From positions 806,001 to 870,000 of the forward strand of contig VNKQ01000013.1 in NCBI GenBank assembly GCA_016508695.1: DNA of 64,000 nucleotides. The letters run 5' to 3'. Under the pieces are notes generated by a model, which was not told the origin of the DNA, searched no databases, and saw only the letters and a list, made by a program, of their open reading frames with translations. Shown here one piece after another: positions 21,942-35,018 of the stretch. Origin of the DNA: Hyphodiscus hymeniophilus (Eukaryota; Ascomycota; Leotiomycetes; Helotiales; Hyphodiscaceae). The position numbers were made by a program, and so were the translations under genes. The first letter of the stretch is position 1. Each line of letters begins with the position of its first letter.

Positions 21942-24900
21942 GTTATAAGCCTAGTTTATATAATACTTAGGGATTATTTATTTTAAGAAGTATATTATAA
22001 TACGCTATTATATAAGTAAATTTAAGTATACGGCTTTGTTTACTAGAATAGACGAGCTAACTCTTACTAACTCTTTAAAAAGAATAACCCTTATATTAAG
22101 GTTTTCTCTAATTAGAATAATAATTAATTATTTGATTTATTTTATATATAATTACTTAAAAGCCTTTAAGTAAAGTATTAACTATTTATAATATATTTAC
22201 TTTATATAATATAGTAATTTTAGTTAATATCTAATTAAAAACCCAATTAGAGTAATTAGAATAATACTCTTTCTTTTATTATAATATAAGATTACTTAGT
22301 ATTTTAGAATATATAAATCTAATAGTTCCAAGTACTCTAGTATACTTTATACTCCCTCTAAAGGTAATAAGATTAAAGTAAATAATTATAAAGCTAAATA
22401 TAGTTTATTAGCTTAAGTAAATTAAGTATAATCTTATAAAGAAAATAAAGGTAAAATAAGATTATATTAAAAATACAAATCGAACGCGTAATATAACCCT
22501 AGTAACCTCTTAAGGAATACTCTTTACTTTAAAAAAAGTAAATCCTAGACTAAAACTAATTATTCCTTCTAAATTAACTATTACTATTATAATATATAAT
22601 AATATTTGGGGTTAATATTTAATTTACTTAAAGTTAGTTATATAAAAGCGTAAAGATTAGGAGAAACGATTATAGGATCTTTTAGTAATCTTTAACTAAG
22701 TAAATTTATTTATTAATAAGGAAATACTATAAGTAATTAAGACTAGATTAATACTTAGTAATAATATAAGCTTATAATTACTTTTAATCGAATTTAAGAA
22801 TCGCATAACTTTAATAAAAGGAACCTTTATAACTATAACTTGATAAACCTATTAAAAAGTCTTAAAAAAAGGTTAAAAAAGCTCGACTAATCGCCTTAAG
22901 TAGTTTTTAAAGTAAGAGAATATATTAATTATTACTCGCGTATATAAACTTTTAAATATCGAGCCTAATTACCTTTTAGTAACCGATTTCTTAAAAGTAA
23001 TTAAAAGAATACTCTTAGAGTTTGTTTATAATTAAATAAGTAAGGTAATTATAGCTTAAAAAATAAGAGATATAATTATTAATATTAATATTTTAAGACA
23101 ATTCTTCTTAGCTTACTTATATAAGTAATTACTAGATATAAAATTAGTAAAATCTTGTTTAGTAATAGTTATTTTTAGAAGTTCCTTAAAATAAAATTAA
23201 TTACTAAGTCTCTTTAAATATAATTATTTATATTTCTCGAGAAGTAAGAAGTATACTTAGAAACTAGAGTCTTATAAATGCTTAGAAGTAGCGATTACTA
23301 AGATAAAGGATTATAAGTTTAAAACTAAGCTTAGTAATCCTAAAAAAAAAAATTTAAAAATCGAGTAAAAAATAGCTATTAAAAATAATTAATTAGAAAA
23401 AAGAAGTAAAAGTAATACCTTAATAAGACACTAATCTTAAAGAAATAGTAAAGGAAATACTTAAATAAAGTTAATTATATAATTATTAATTTAGACTTAC
23501 TTAAAAAAGCAAGTTATAAGATTTATTCGACCTTTAATTCTCTAAAGAAATACTTACTTTCTAATAATATACTCTTTAATAATTATAAATTAATATACTT
23601 AGTTAATATAAAGGACTTACTTAAGCTTAATTCCTTTGTTCTTTTAATTAGTAGTAATGTAATTAAAGTCGGTTTAAGTACTTTACTAATTATTAAAAGA
23701 GGTACTTAAGTAATTAAAAATCTCTTTAATAAGCTAAAAGGACTTTATATATCTAATCTTACTCTTTCGGATATAGTTATAATTAATAGTTTTTATATAA
23801 ATATTATTTTAAAAGCTTAAATACTTAAGGTAAAGGTTTGGTTTTATAGACTTAATTATTTATTAAGATATAAAAGTATTAATTCTAATATTATTATACT
23901 TAATATAAAACGTAAATTTAACTTAGTTTTCTTTAAATACAAGTTACTTACCTCTTGCCTAAGTTTTCTCCTTATAATTCTAATACGTATAAAACTAGTA
24001 ATAATATATTTAATAATTAAATAATAATTAAAGAAGTCGTTTAAATGATTAAGAGACTACTTAAAACTCTAAAGCGATTTAATTAAGCTTTAGTATTAAT
24101 AAGTAAAATACCCTAGACTAAAGGTCCTCGAGTTACTTATAAAAGTAGCTAAGAATATAATTATTAAGAGAATACTTATTATATATTATAAAGCTTACGC
24201 TCTTATATTAGTTAAGAAGTAAATCTTTTATTAAGTATTATACTTTAAATTACCGAGACTATTTTAAAGAATTATTTAGGATTTCTTTAATTTCCCTAAA
24301 GTATATAATAATATTAATTAGATTTTACTAATTAAGGATAAGTTTAGTAAAAAGTATTAGGGATTTATACTTATAGAAAAACGCGGGATTATAGTTATAG
24401 ACTCGATCTCTTATTTTAATATATAAGTAAAACGCTAATTTAAATTATCGATTTATAAAATTAAAAATAATTAAGATACTTTAGTAATCTCCCCTTTTAA
24501 TATAATAGATTTTAAGTAATAGGCCGATATAAAAAGAATCGATATAAAATTAGTATTAGCTTATACTTATAAGCCTACTAGTATAATTAAGAAAGCTAAG
24601 AGAAATATAATCGAGAAATTAATTAGAATAAGACTTATTACTAATCTCCCGGAAAACCTTTAGCTAAAGATATATAAAGTAATAATTTACTTATATATTA
24701 TTTTTCCCTTTAAAGCTTATAAGTAATACTTACTAAACGAAGTCTTATATTTATAGTTTCGGAACTACTTTAAGTAATATAATTAAGTACTTATATAATA
24801 AGTAATAATTAATCTTAGACTTAATTAGAATAGGATTTATACTTATAATACTCGAGTATACGCTTTAAAGAAAAAACAATAAAAAGACAAAAATAAAAGA

Positions 24901-27900
24901 GTATTTCAAGTATTTCTTTAAGTATATATTAAATACTTAGTTAAATATATTACATTTAATATATATAAGATTTAAGTGCCTTAACTTAGAAAAGTAATCG
25001 TTATAAGGGATATAACCTTTAATAAAACCAAATTCTATATTTCTAATTAAGAGATATAAGAGTAATAGCCCTTAGTAAGCGCTAAAACTATTATTTCTCT
25101 AATCGAAGAGTATAGAATTTAAGACGCTACTAATAGAATTATTAAATATTTTCTTATAAACGAGATACTTTTTTTTAAAAGAGAAGTTATAATTATACTA
25201 GATAATCTTATACGCGAGATTTTAGAGAGTAAGCTTTTAAGTAAAGATAACGAGAGTTAAAACTTAAAAGTAAGTAGAGAAATTAGATTTTTAACTTTTA
25301 AACAAATACTTAAGCTAATAAACTTATAAATAGGAATTAAGAGGAGTAATAATAATTATTTATTTAAAAGAATACTTATAGTTAGTAATTATACTAATAG
25401 CGAGTTAAATAAAAGTATAATTACTTAAGGATTAGCTTAGTTATTAAACGAGTACCCGAGTATAAGTAAACGATTAATCCCTTAAGTAATTATATATTAA
25501 TCTAAGGAATTACTTAACTTAATATAAGGCAAATTTAACTTTAGTAATCGTAAAATAATTATAAGTAATAGTCTCCTAGTAATAAAGAATAGCCTTTTAA
25601 GTAATACTCTAATAATAAGAGTCTTAAATTATAAGATATATTAATCGGGTAAATTAAAATAATAAGTATAAAAAAATTAATAGCCTAAGTTACAAATTAT
25701 TTTTAAAGAAGATTTAGACGAGGACGAACTAAGTATATTATATATTACTTTAATATATACCTTAATCTTAGGATTAAACTAAGAGTAATATAATAAGTTC
25801 TTATTAATATTTTAAAAGGACTTAAGCTATAAAGAATAAGTCTAGATAGTATATATAGTAATCTCTATTTTTATTTTAGTAAATAATACTTTAAGAGGAA
25901 AAATACTTTTAGCTTTAAGAAGAGTTTATTAAAAAAATATTTTAAAAGTATTAAAGTTATAAAGTAATCTCGAGACACACAAATATAGTAATTACTTTAT
26001 TTAAAATATAAGATTAAAAATTAAAAATCTAAAGCTAAGAAACTATTAGAAATAAATTAAAGTAAGCTTAGTTAATTTAAAAGCTATTCTTTTAAAATAA
26101 GTCTTTACTTATAAAATAAACTTAAACGGTTTTGTAATTTATTATAAGTCTTAGATTATTATTTATAGCGACCTCTAAAAAAAAGATTTAATTATTTTTA
26201 TATATATTACTATACTTACTACTTGTTCGTTTCGAGTAATTATAATTATTATAACTTACTTTAATCTTAAAATTAAGTAATATAATATTATTAATACTTT
26301 TATTAATACTTTATAAAATAATAAAAGAGTATAAGTAATATACTAGCTCTCTTTAGGCTTTAAGAAAGTAAGGTTTTATATAGAGATCGACTAAGCTTTA
26401 TATAGCTTATAAGACTCTTTAGCTTTTTAGTATTAAGACTTCTCTTCGGTAATTAAGTCTTTTAGGTTAATTTAAAGTAAAAAAGAGCTATGCCTCTTTT
26501 ATAACCTTACTTAATAAATCTTTATAGTTTTTTATATAAATAATATACTAATCTTATACTATAAAAGAAATAAGTAAAAAGTATATAACTTTACTAAAAA
26601 GCTAAAGAAGTCGTATAAGCTTTGGGACTTAAGAAATATTTAATAATTCCTAAGTATTCGTATAATTAGAGGTTAAAATAATAAGACGATTTTCTTACTT
26701 TATAATACTTATATTAAAAAGATTACTCGAAAGTTTAATTTAACTAAATAGAAATATTTATTTATATTACTCTTAAGAACTAAGCTTATTAAGAACTTAG
26801 AGATAATAATATTAAGTTTTATTAAGGTATATTAAGAAAAAGTAAGATTAGTTCTTTATATTATAATTATAATTAGAGTAAACGTTACCTTTATAACCTT
26901 TTAGCTCTCTTAATTCTTAATAAACCCTAGTATATAATATATAAAAGTAATTAATTAAGTAATTAAATATCTTTAAGGAACTTATTATCTTATTATTTAA
27001 TATAAAGGAAGCTTAGAAAGCTAGTTATTAATCGTATTAAACGTATTATTTATAAACGATATTAAAACTTAGCGATTATCTTATAAGTATATAATATTCT
27101 TATTTAAAGGACTTACTACTTAAAAAGTAACTTAATAATCGATAGTATTAATATTTATTACTTAAGTAGAACTCTTAGGAATAGAGTATATAACTAAGGA
27201 AATAATAATATTATAATAATTTTTTAAGAAAATTAAACTCTTACTTAAAGACTCTTAAATAATCTTTTATAATAATTAATAAATAATTAGACTAATTGTA
27301 AGGGAGAATAAGAGAATTATAATTAAGCTATAATATATAAATATTTAAAATATATAGCTTTGCTAAGAGTATAGATTTAGAATATTTAAAGTAATATACT
27401 TACTAACTAGTAAAATACTAATAGATAAACTTACTAAAAATCTCCCTAAGTATAAGTTTAAGTATTTCTAAGCTTTATTAAATTTATAAGATATGCGTAA
27501 AAAGATTAAAAATCTTAAAAAGGTATAGGATCTAAAGTATTAATTATATAAAAGTATTAATTAATTAGTGTCTAGTAAGTAAATATTAAACGGATTTTTA
27601 AGGATTAGACTAAGTATTTAATTAAAATAGTTAAGAATTAGAGATTAGTAATTAAATATCTTTTAGATATTAATAGAATTTATTAAGATTCTAAATAAAT
27701 ATTACTAGAATTAGATAAATTAATAAAATATTTAGTAGAATACTAGTAAAACTATTATAAAATTCTAAATAAATACTAGTAAGATTAACTAAAAGAACTA
27801 AATAAAGTTTTTTATACTTTAAAGCTATAATATAATAAGATAATATAATTAATAATTATATATTTTATTTTATAAGTTATTTATTTTATAGTTAAGGGAA

Positions 27901-29698
27901 TTTAATAAATTAATACTTATTCGGGTATTATTACTAAGTTATTCTAATATAAAAAAAAGAGAATAGAAATATATTATAAAAGACTACCTAGTATTTCCTT
28001 AGATTACTAATAGATTATTCGTTACCTTAACTACTTAGACTACGTATAATATTTATATAAGTAATAAAGGTATAAGTAAGTATTTCCTACTTACTAGTCT
28101 TTAAACTAATAAAACTAAAAAGAAGAGAACTAGTATATTAAAGAGTAAGACTTTAGTTGTTATTATTATTCTTGCGTTAATAAGTATTAATTCCTAGAGT
28201 ATAATTAGTAAGATTAATAAAATTACTAATCTTTAGTATAATTTAAATAGTAATTTTTAATTACTTTATTTTCTATATAAGGATTAGTATTAATTAAACA
28301 AAAAACTTAATATTTAATATACCTTTTAATTAAAACTCTAATTAGCTTCTTAACGAGAACTCTTATTATAAAATAGCTAAGTATATAAAAGAATACTAGT
28401 AGGGATTAAAATATAAGAGTATATATAGTATTAGTAATACTAATTACTATATAGTATAATAGAATTCTTAAAGTAATAACTATTAGATTTTCTAGCTATT
28501 AAAAGAGATAAATAATTAAGGTAAGACTAATCTCGTTAAGTATTAAGATTACAAGTAGAATTATAAGAACGACGAGAAAGAGTATCCAGAATATAATTGT
28601 TTAAAATAAAAGAATAAAGACTAAAGCGAGTAGTCTAATTATATAAGTAGCGAGTAAGACTATTATCCGGACGAGTAATAGAAATAAGAGTTAATATAAG
28701 TAATAAGCGTAAAAGCTAGTAATAGCGATTATATAACTTAGTAAGAAATAAGATTAGATTAGTTTTATCTTTTTTCTCTTTATCTTTTTTCGCTTTGTTT
28801 TCCTTATCTTCTTTTTCTTTATTATTATTATTATTATTATTACAATTATTAGTAAAAAGAGGGGAAGATTAAAAGGAATTATTAGATTTAGTAATAAAAA
28901 GATTAATAAGTGTCTTTACTTAAAGCTCTTTATTAAAGCCTTATATATTAAAAAGGTTAGTTATATTAATTATTAAATATAAAGTAATAATTAAATAAAG
29001 TATAAGAATTAAACCTAGAATTTAAACAAAAGTAATTAACTACTTTAGCTTTTACTTGTATTATTACTTATAGCGTTACTTATATTAATAATTAATAAGA
29101 AAATAAAAGAGCTATTAATAGAATAGTAATAATATACTATTATAATAATAGTAAAAGTTAACGTTATTATTTATTATTATTATTAGAGGTTAAAGGTCGC
29201 GAGATCGCGATTTTATACTTATAATTTAATTAGTTATATGCCTACTAGTATAGTTAGAAGCGTATTAAGTCACTAGATTAATTAAGGCAACTATAAAGAT
29301 TAGACGACATATAAAGTTTGTGTTATTTATACTATTTATATTATTTGTATTATTTATAAGACTAGGAGATAAAAGAAATATTAGTTAGAGCTAATTATAA
29401 TTCTAGTTACTATTAAGTATAAGATCTTTAATTAGATTAATTATTACTTTAAGTAATTAAATAAAATAAACACTAATATTTATAACTAGAAATTTATATA
29501 TATATAAAGTATAGGGAACTTACTTATAAGTTATATAAGTAAATATATATTATATCTTACGATTAACTTTAAATATAAGTATATATTCTAATATATTAAA
29601 TTATAATTATTTAAGGAATATAAGAAATTAGAGATTATAAAATAATAATTATTATAAAATAAAAGATCTTTAGACTTCTTTATAATAACTAGGGGGTA

Positions 29699-29964
29699 TA
29701 TAACAAAATTAAGGCTTAATTAATCTTATAGTTATAAAATATTTAATTATACTTATTAAATATTTAGTTATATCTTATAATTACTTAAGCTCTATTTAAG
29801 TACTTATTTCGCTAAGCTTTATAAGAGTAATTTAATACTTAAGAAAAGACTTACTTTTTCTTTTTCTTTCTTTAGACTAAATAATACTTAATATATACTT
29901 ATTCGAATAGTCTTTTCTTATAACCCTTTTTTCCTTAAAGATTAGACTAATTATTTATATAATA
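29699..29964 (+). repeat. 3' LTR of retrotransposon copy B
   Basis: 266 bp aligning with 21677-21941 and preceded by the polypurine stretch at 29689-29696. The start is mutated to TATAAC from TGTGAC, consistent with G-to-A RIP changes. Confidence 0.85.
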
Positions 29965-29969
29965 AAATA

Positions 29970-30629
29970 GTTATTTTATTTATTACTTCTTAAAAATAAA
30001 TTACAAAAGGTATTTATAATAAGTAAAACCTATTTATTAGCTAGAAATTATATTAAAAGAATTATAAATAGACTTCTTATTTAAATTACTCTTAGGATTA
30101 AGTAATAAACTATTAAAAAACTAAGAGGCATTAAAGGAAAAAGACTACTTTTAAAACGCTATAAAGAGCCTAGAAACTTATATAATAAACAGTTATATAT
30201 AATAGAAAGGGGATAATAGCTCTTACTCCTAATTTATATAGACGGATACTCTTTATAAGTAATAATAGACTCGGGAGTAATAAGCAATTTTATTAATATT
30301 AAAGTAATTATAATAAGTTTTAGAATACTTAAGAAGCGAGATTTATATAATTTAAGTATTATTAATAGAGAGATAATTAAGTCTAATAAGAGAAAAGTAA
30401 CTTACAAAACTAAGCGTCTCTAAATAAAAATAATAAAAGGATATATTAAAGAGATTAATTCGATCTTATTATTATAAGAACTTATATAATAATTCTCTAT
30501 ATACTTTAGCTTTAACTTTATAATTTATTAGTTAATTAAAAATAGAGAAAGATTACTTTAAGCTAATATTTGTATTAATATAATAATAGAATACTTTAAG
30601 GAAATAAAATATTTCTTAATTAAGAAAAG
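29970..30629 (+). pseudogene. Retroviral-type aspartyl protease relic of older retroelement
   Basis: On the plus strand at 30262-30297 the translation reads IIDSGVISNFIN, the active-site signature of retroviral/retrotransposon aspartyl proteases (usual form (A/L)IDSGA..NFI). Codons just upstream (about 30211-30261) read LIYIDGYSL followed by a stop and VI, which matches the usual segment before the catalytic Asp. Frames before and after are broken by stops, so this is a mutated gag-pol of a Ty3/gypsy-like element; the family call rests only on this motif. The element is cut on the left by retrotransposon B and on the right by copy C. Confidence 0.65.
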
Positions 30630-31749
30630 TATTATATAAATAATCGGTCTAATCTTTAAGAGAAAAAGATTATAAGAAAAGACTACTTAAATAAGTATAT
30701 ATTAAGTATTATTTAGTCTAAAAAAAAAAAAAAAAAAGTAAGTCTTTTTCTAAGTATTAAATTACTCTTATAAAGCTTAGCGAAATAAATACTTAAATAA
30801 AGCTTAAGTAATTATAAGATATAATTAAACATTTAATAAATATAATTAAATATTTTATAACTATAAGATTAGTTAAGCCTTAATTTTATAATATACCCCC
30901 TAGTTATTATAAAGAAGTTTAAAGATCTTTTATTTTATAATAATTATTATTTTATAATCTCTAATTTCTTATATTCCTTAAATAATAATAATTTAATATA
31001 TTAGAATATATACTTATATTCGAAGTTAATCGTAAGATATAGTATATATTTATTTATATAACTTATAAGTAAGATCCTTATACTTTATATATATATATAT
31101 TTTAAGTTATAAATATTAGTATTAATTTTGTTTAATTACTTAAAGTAATTAATCTAATAAGTAATTTTATACTTAGTAATAACTCGTATTATAATTAGCT
31201 TTAACTAATATCTCTTTTATCTCTTAGCCTTATAAATAATATAAATAACGCAAATAATACAAATAATATAAACTTTAAACGTTATTTAATCTTTATAATT
31301 ACCTTTATTAATCTAGTAACTTAATATACTTTTAATTATACTAGTAAGCGTATAACTAATTAGGCTATAAGTATAAAATCGTAATCTCGCGACTTTTTAA
31401 CCTCTAATAATAATAATAAATAATAATATTAACTTTTACTATTATTATAATAGTTTATATTATTACTATTCTATTAATAGCTCTTTTATCTTCTTATTAA
31501 TTATTAATATAAGTAATAGTACGAGTAATAATATAAGTAATAATATAAGTATTTAATTATTTTCGTTTAAATTTAAGGTTTAATTCCTAAGCTTTATTTA
31601 ATTAATATCTTATATTTTAATAATTAATATAATTATCCTTTCTAATATATAAGGCTTTAATAAAGACTTTTAAGTAAAAATACTTATTAATCTTTTTATT
31701 ACTTAATTTAATAATCTCTTTTAATCTCTTTCTTTTCTTACTAATAATT

Positions 31750-31781
<32 letters not shown>

Positions 31782-33780
31782 GAAATTAAAGAAAACAAAA
31801 CTAAAGAAAATAAAGAAAAAGAAAATAAAGAAAAAGAAAATAAAGAAAAAGAAAATAAAGAAAAAGAAAATAAAGAAAAAGAAAATAAAAATAATTTAAT
31901 TATATCTTTTCTTAAGTTATATAATTATTATTACTAGCTTTTATACTTATTACTTATATTAACTCTTATTTCTATTACTTATCTAGAGATTAGTTTTACT
32001 TATTACTTATATAATAAAACTCGTTATCTTAATATTTATTCTTTAGTTTTAAAAGTTCTTATTTTAAATACTCCTTTTTATTATTCTTATAGTTTTATTT
32101 ATAATATTAATACTTAATAAGATTAGTTTTACTTTAGTTATTTATTTTCTTTAATAGTTAGAAAATATAATAGTTATTACTTTAAGAGTTCTATTATATT
32201 ATATAATAATTAATATTATTAATACTATATATACTTTTATATTTTAATCTTTATTAGTATTCTTTTATATACTTTAGTTATTTTATAATAAGTATTCTTA
32301 TTAAGTAGTTAACTAAAGTTATAATATTAAGGTATATCTAATATTAAGTTTAATTAATTAATATTAATCTTTATATAAAAAATAAAATAATTAAAGATTA
32401 TTATTTAAATTATATTAAAGATTAGTAATTTTATTAATTACGCTTTAGAAATTAATACTTATTAATATAAGAATAATAATAATGACTAGGGTCTTATTCC
32501 TTAATATATTAGTTCTCTTTCTTTTAGTTTTATTAGTTTAAAGACTAATAAGTAAGAAATACTTACTTATACCTTTATTACTTATATAAATACTATATAT
32601 AATTTAAGTAATTAAAGTAGCAAATAATCTATTAATAATTTAAAGAAATATTAAATAATCTTTTATAATATTTTTTTATTTTCTTTTTTTTATATTAAAG
32701 TAACTTAGTAATAATACTCGAATAAGTATTAATTTATTAAAGTCCCTTAATTATAAAATAAATAACTTATAAAATAAAATATATAATTATTAATTATATT
32801 ATTTTATTATATTATAACTTTAAAGTATAAAAAACTCTACTTAGTTCTTTTAATTGATTTTACTAGTATTTATATAGAATTTTATAATAGTCTTACTAGT
32901 ATTTTACTAAATATTCTATTAATTTATTTAATCCTAGTAATATTTAACTAGAATCTTAATAGATTCTATTAATATTTAAAAGATATCTAATTACTAATCT
33001 TTAATTTTTAATTATTTTAATTAAATACTTAATTTAATTCTTAGAAATCTATTTAATATTTACTTACTAAACACTAATTAATCGATACTTTTATATAATT
33101 AATACTTTAAATCCTATACTTTCTTAAAACCTTTAATCTTTTTATATATATCTTATAAATTTAATAAAGCTCGGAAATACTTAAACTTATACTTAAAGAG
33201 ATTCTTAATAAGCCTATTTACTAGTATTTTACTAATTAATAAATATATTACTTCGAATATTTTAAATTTATACTCTTAATAAAACTATATATTTTAAATA
33301 TCTATATATTATAACTTAGTTATAATTCTCTTATTTTCCCTTATAATTAGTCTAATTATTTATTAATTATTATAAAAGATTATTTAAAAGTCTTTAAGTA
33401 AGAGTTTAATCTCTTTAAAAAATTATTATAATACTATTGTTTCCTTAATTATATACTTTACTCTTAAGAGCTTTATTTAAGTAATAAATATTAATACTAT
33501 CGACTATTAAGTTACTTTTTAAGTAATAAGTTCTCTAAATAAGAATATTATATACTTATAAGATAATTACTAAGTTTTAATATTATTTATAAATAATACG
33601 TTTAATACAATTAATAATTAACTTTCTAAGCTTTCTTTATATTAAATAATAAGATAATAAGTTTTCTAAAGATATCTAATTACTTAATTAACTACTTTTA
33701 TATATTATATATTAGGGTTTATTAAAAATTAAAAAAGCTAAGAGATTATAAAAGTAACGTTTATTCTAATTATAATTATA
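30630..33780 (-). mobile_element. LTR retrotransposon copy C, inverted and truncated
   Basis: Starts with an inverted LTR at 30630-30893 (beginning tattatataaataatcgg, with tacccccta just after its inner edge), followed by the reverse complement of the 3' part of copies A and B (for example 31740-31920 versus 7030-7110, and 33700-33780 versus 5090-5170). It stops abruptly at 33780, where the element 33781-34493 begins; the remainder of the retrotransposon is not found on the other side. Confidence 0.82.
31806..31889. repeat. Tandem repeat, 15-bp unit taaagaaaaagaaaa
   Basis: Five to six units in phase (taaag starts at 31811, 31826, 31841, 31856, 31871 and 31886). The unit length is a multiple of three. 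Copies A (about 7040-7090) and B (about 28765-28820) have only T/C-rich low-complexity sequence here without the regular period. Confidence 0.9.
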
Positions 33781-34493
33781 GGGTCGAGCTATAACAACTT
33801 GCCTCCCGGCTAAAACAACTTAGTTAATCCTACCTATAAGTATATATCTAAGAAGCTTTCCCCGCTATACGGATTTATATGCGCGTAAGAGCGTGCAATA
33901 TATACTATTATACTAACTTATTATAATCCGGATCTAACTTATACTACTTATCTTGCGTATAACCCTCAAAAGGTTTTATTACTATAATTGTAACTTTAAC
34001 TTCTACTCCCTATATTACTCACCTTTGTAATATATCTCTTGTAATTATCGCTATACGATTCGGTAATACGTAATACTCCTCCTAGTATATCGCAGGGTTT
34101 ACCTTTCCCTCGTATACGTATAGGGTTAAGAAGAGGTCTTAAAACCTCTAGTATAAGAAGGGGATTAAGAGTATCGGTTGTAGGCCTATTGTAATACTAG
34201 TGACAATATATATTAGTTAGTAAGATTACTCCCCTATTAGACTTGCGCTCCCAAATTATATAATAACAAAGTAGTCCAAGTGACCGTCGAATCGTATACT
34301 AATAGCTAGGGGAGGGGGATTACTCGTAAGTAACTTGGAGTACTCTACTAGTATAATAAGGATATATTAATGTTTAGTAAGGTATATAGTTTAGCCTTGC
34401 TTGCGCATACAAATAACTATAGTTAAGCGAGGATGTTAGGTGTACCCCCGAAAAGTTGTTTTAGCCGGGAGGCAAGTTGTTATAGCTCGACCC
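33781..34493. mobile_element. Border TIR element (GACGGGC family)
   Basis: 713 bp with inverted ends: starts gggtcgagctataacaactt and finishes ...gttgttatagctcgaccc. It is internally related to 1913-3066, including the tacccccgaaaagttgttt end. The flanking 8-mers TAATTATA and TAAGTAAA are not a convincing duplication. The left flank is retrotransposon copy C; the right flank is unique gene-side sequence. It marks the border of the AT-rich island. Confidence 0.75.
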
Positions 34494-35018
34494 TAAGTAA
34501 AAGAATACACAGGTCACATGATCTCACGATACCTCGGCTTGTCGACTCGGGACTTGGCGTCCGTCACACATGCAAAACACAGGATGTGCACTTTCCGCCA
34601 ATCAGATGTGGTAGAAAGGTCAATAAGTCGCACATGACAAGAATGCGGAGGGCGGTTCCTGGCGGCAGCTGATGCAAAAAAGGTAAGGTAAGATCCGGCC
34701 GGGGATGTCAGCGTGGGATTGTGGGGCTGAACACCGGAATGTTACTGTACGAGAGCGGACACATGTGAAAGTGGACGTGAACGTGAACGATGAAAGCGCC
34801 GAGCCCATTCCCATTCTCCCTTCTGGTCCGACCGAACTACTTCATATCATCTCGTTCAAGACCTCTCTCTTTCTCTCACTTCTTGGCTATTGCTAACTTC
34901 TCATCTATACCAATTGCCGATCATCAAATCCGAATAACACACAATAGGCGGACTGCTTTCCCGGGAAACGGAACTCGAAAAGCAATAGAGAGAGACATTG
35001 TTGATTACAACCGGCACT
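34494..35018. promoter_or_regulatory. Intergenic/promoter region of the b5-acyl-CoA dehydrogenase
   Basis: 525 bases of normal composition between the island and the first gene. A pyrimidine-rich stretch (ctctctctttctctcacttc, about 34862-34881) lies about 140 bp before the start codon, as is common near fungal transcription starts. Short overlapping open frames here have no recognisable content. Confidence 0.5.

Larger units (their letters stand above)
21672..29969 (+). mobile_element. LTR retrotransposon copy B, full length with TSD
   Basis: The element is 21677-29964 (8288 bp). The 5' LTR (21677-21941) starts TGTGACAAAATTAAGG and the 3' LTR (29699-29964) is its mutated equivalent. A 5-bp duplication AAATA flanks it (21672-21676 and 29965-29969). 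A polypurine stretch (actaggggg) sits just before the 3' LTR. Five-bp duplications and this layout fit Ty1/copia or Ty3/gypsy elements, but coding motifs are erased, so the family is unassigned. Its 3' two thirds align with copy A (1095-8218), and it lacks the two DNA elements inserted there. Confidence 0.85.
1..34493. repeat. AT-rich, RIP-like transposon graveyard
   Basis: This 34-kb block is strongly AT-rich, dominated by TA dinucleotides, and has no credible coding frame: the only ATG/alternative-start frames of 60 codons or more before the last element are one meaningless 66-codon run at 17275-17475. Multiple copies of the same elements differ mainly by C/T and G/A changes, as expected from repeat-induced point mutation of duplicated DNA in ascomycetes (inference; dinucleotide indices were not computed). 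The composition changes abruptly at 34493/34494. Elements are nested several layers deep; the resolvable ones are listed separately. A few islands keep higher GC (about 8780-8900, 15050-15260, 17770-18010). Confidence 0.93.

Noticed and set aside
1..34493. Mitochondrial or centromeric DNA as explanation for the AT-rich block
   Set aside because: No mitochondrial genes or tRNAs, and the block is fully explained by nested transposons. A centromere cannot be excluded but has no direct support; satellite arrays are absent.
34433..34896. Short open frames across the island border and the first promoter
   Set aside because: They overlap each other on both strands, start inside the border transposon and show no recognisable domains.
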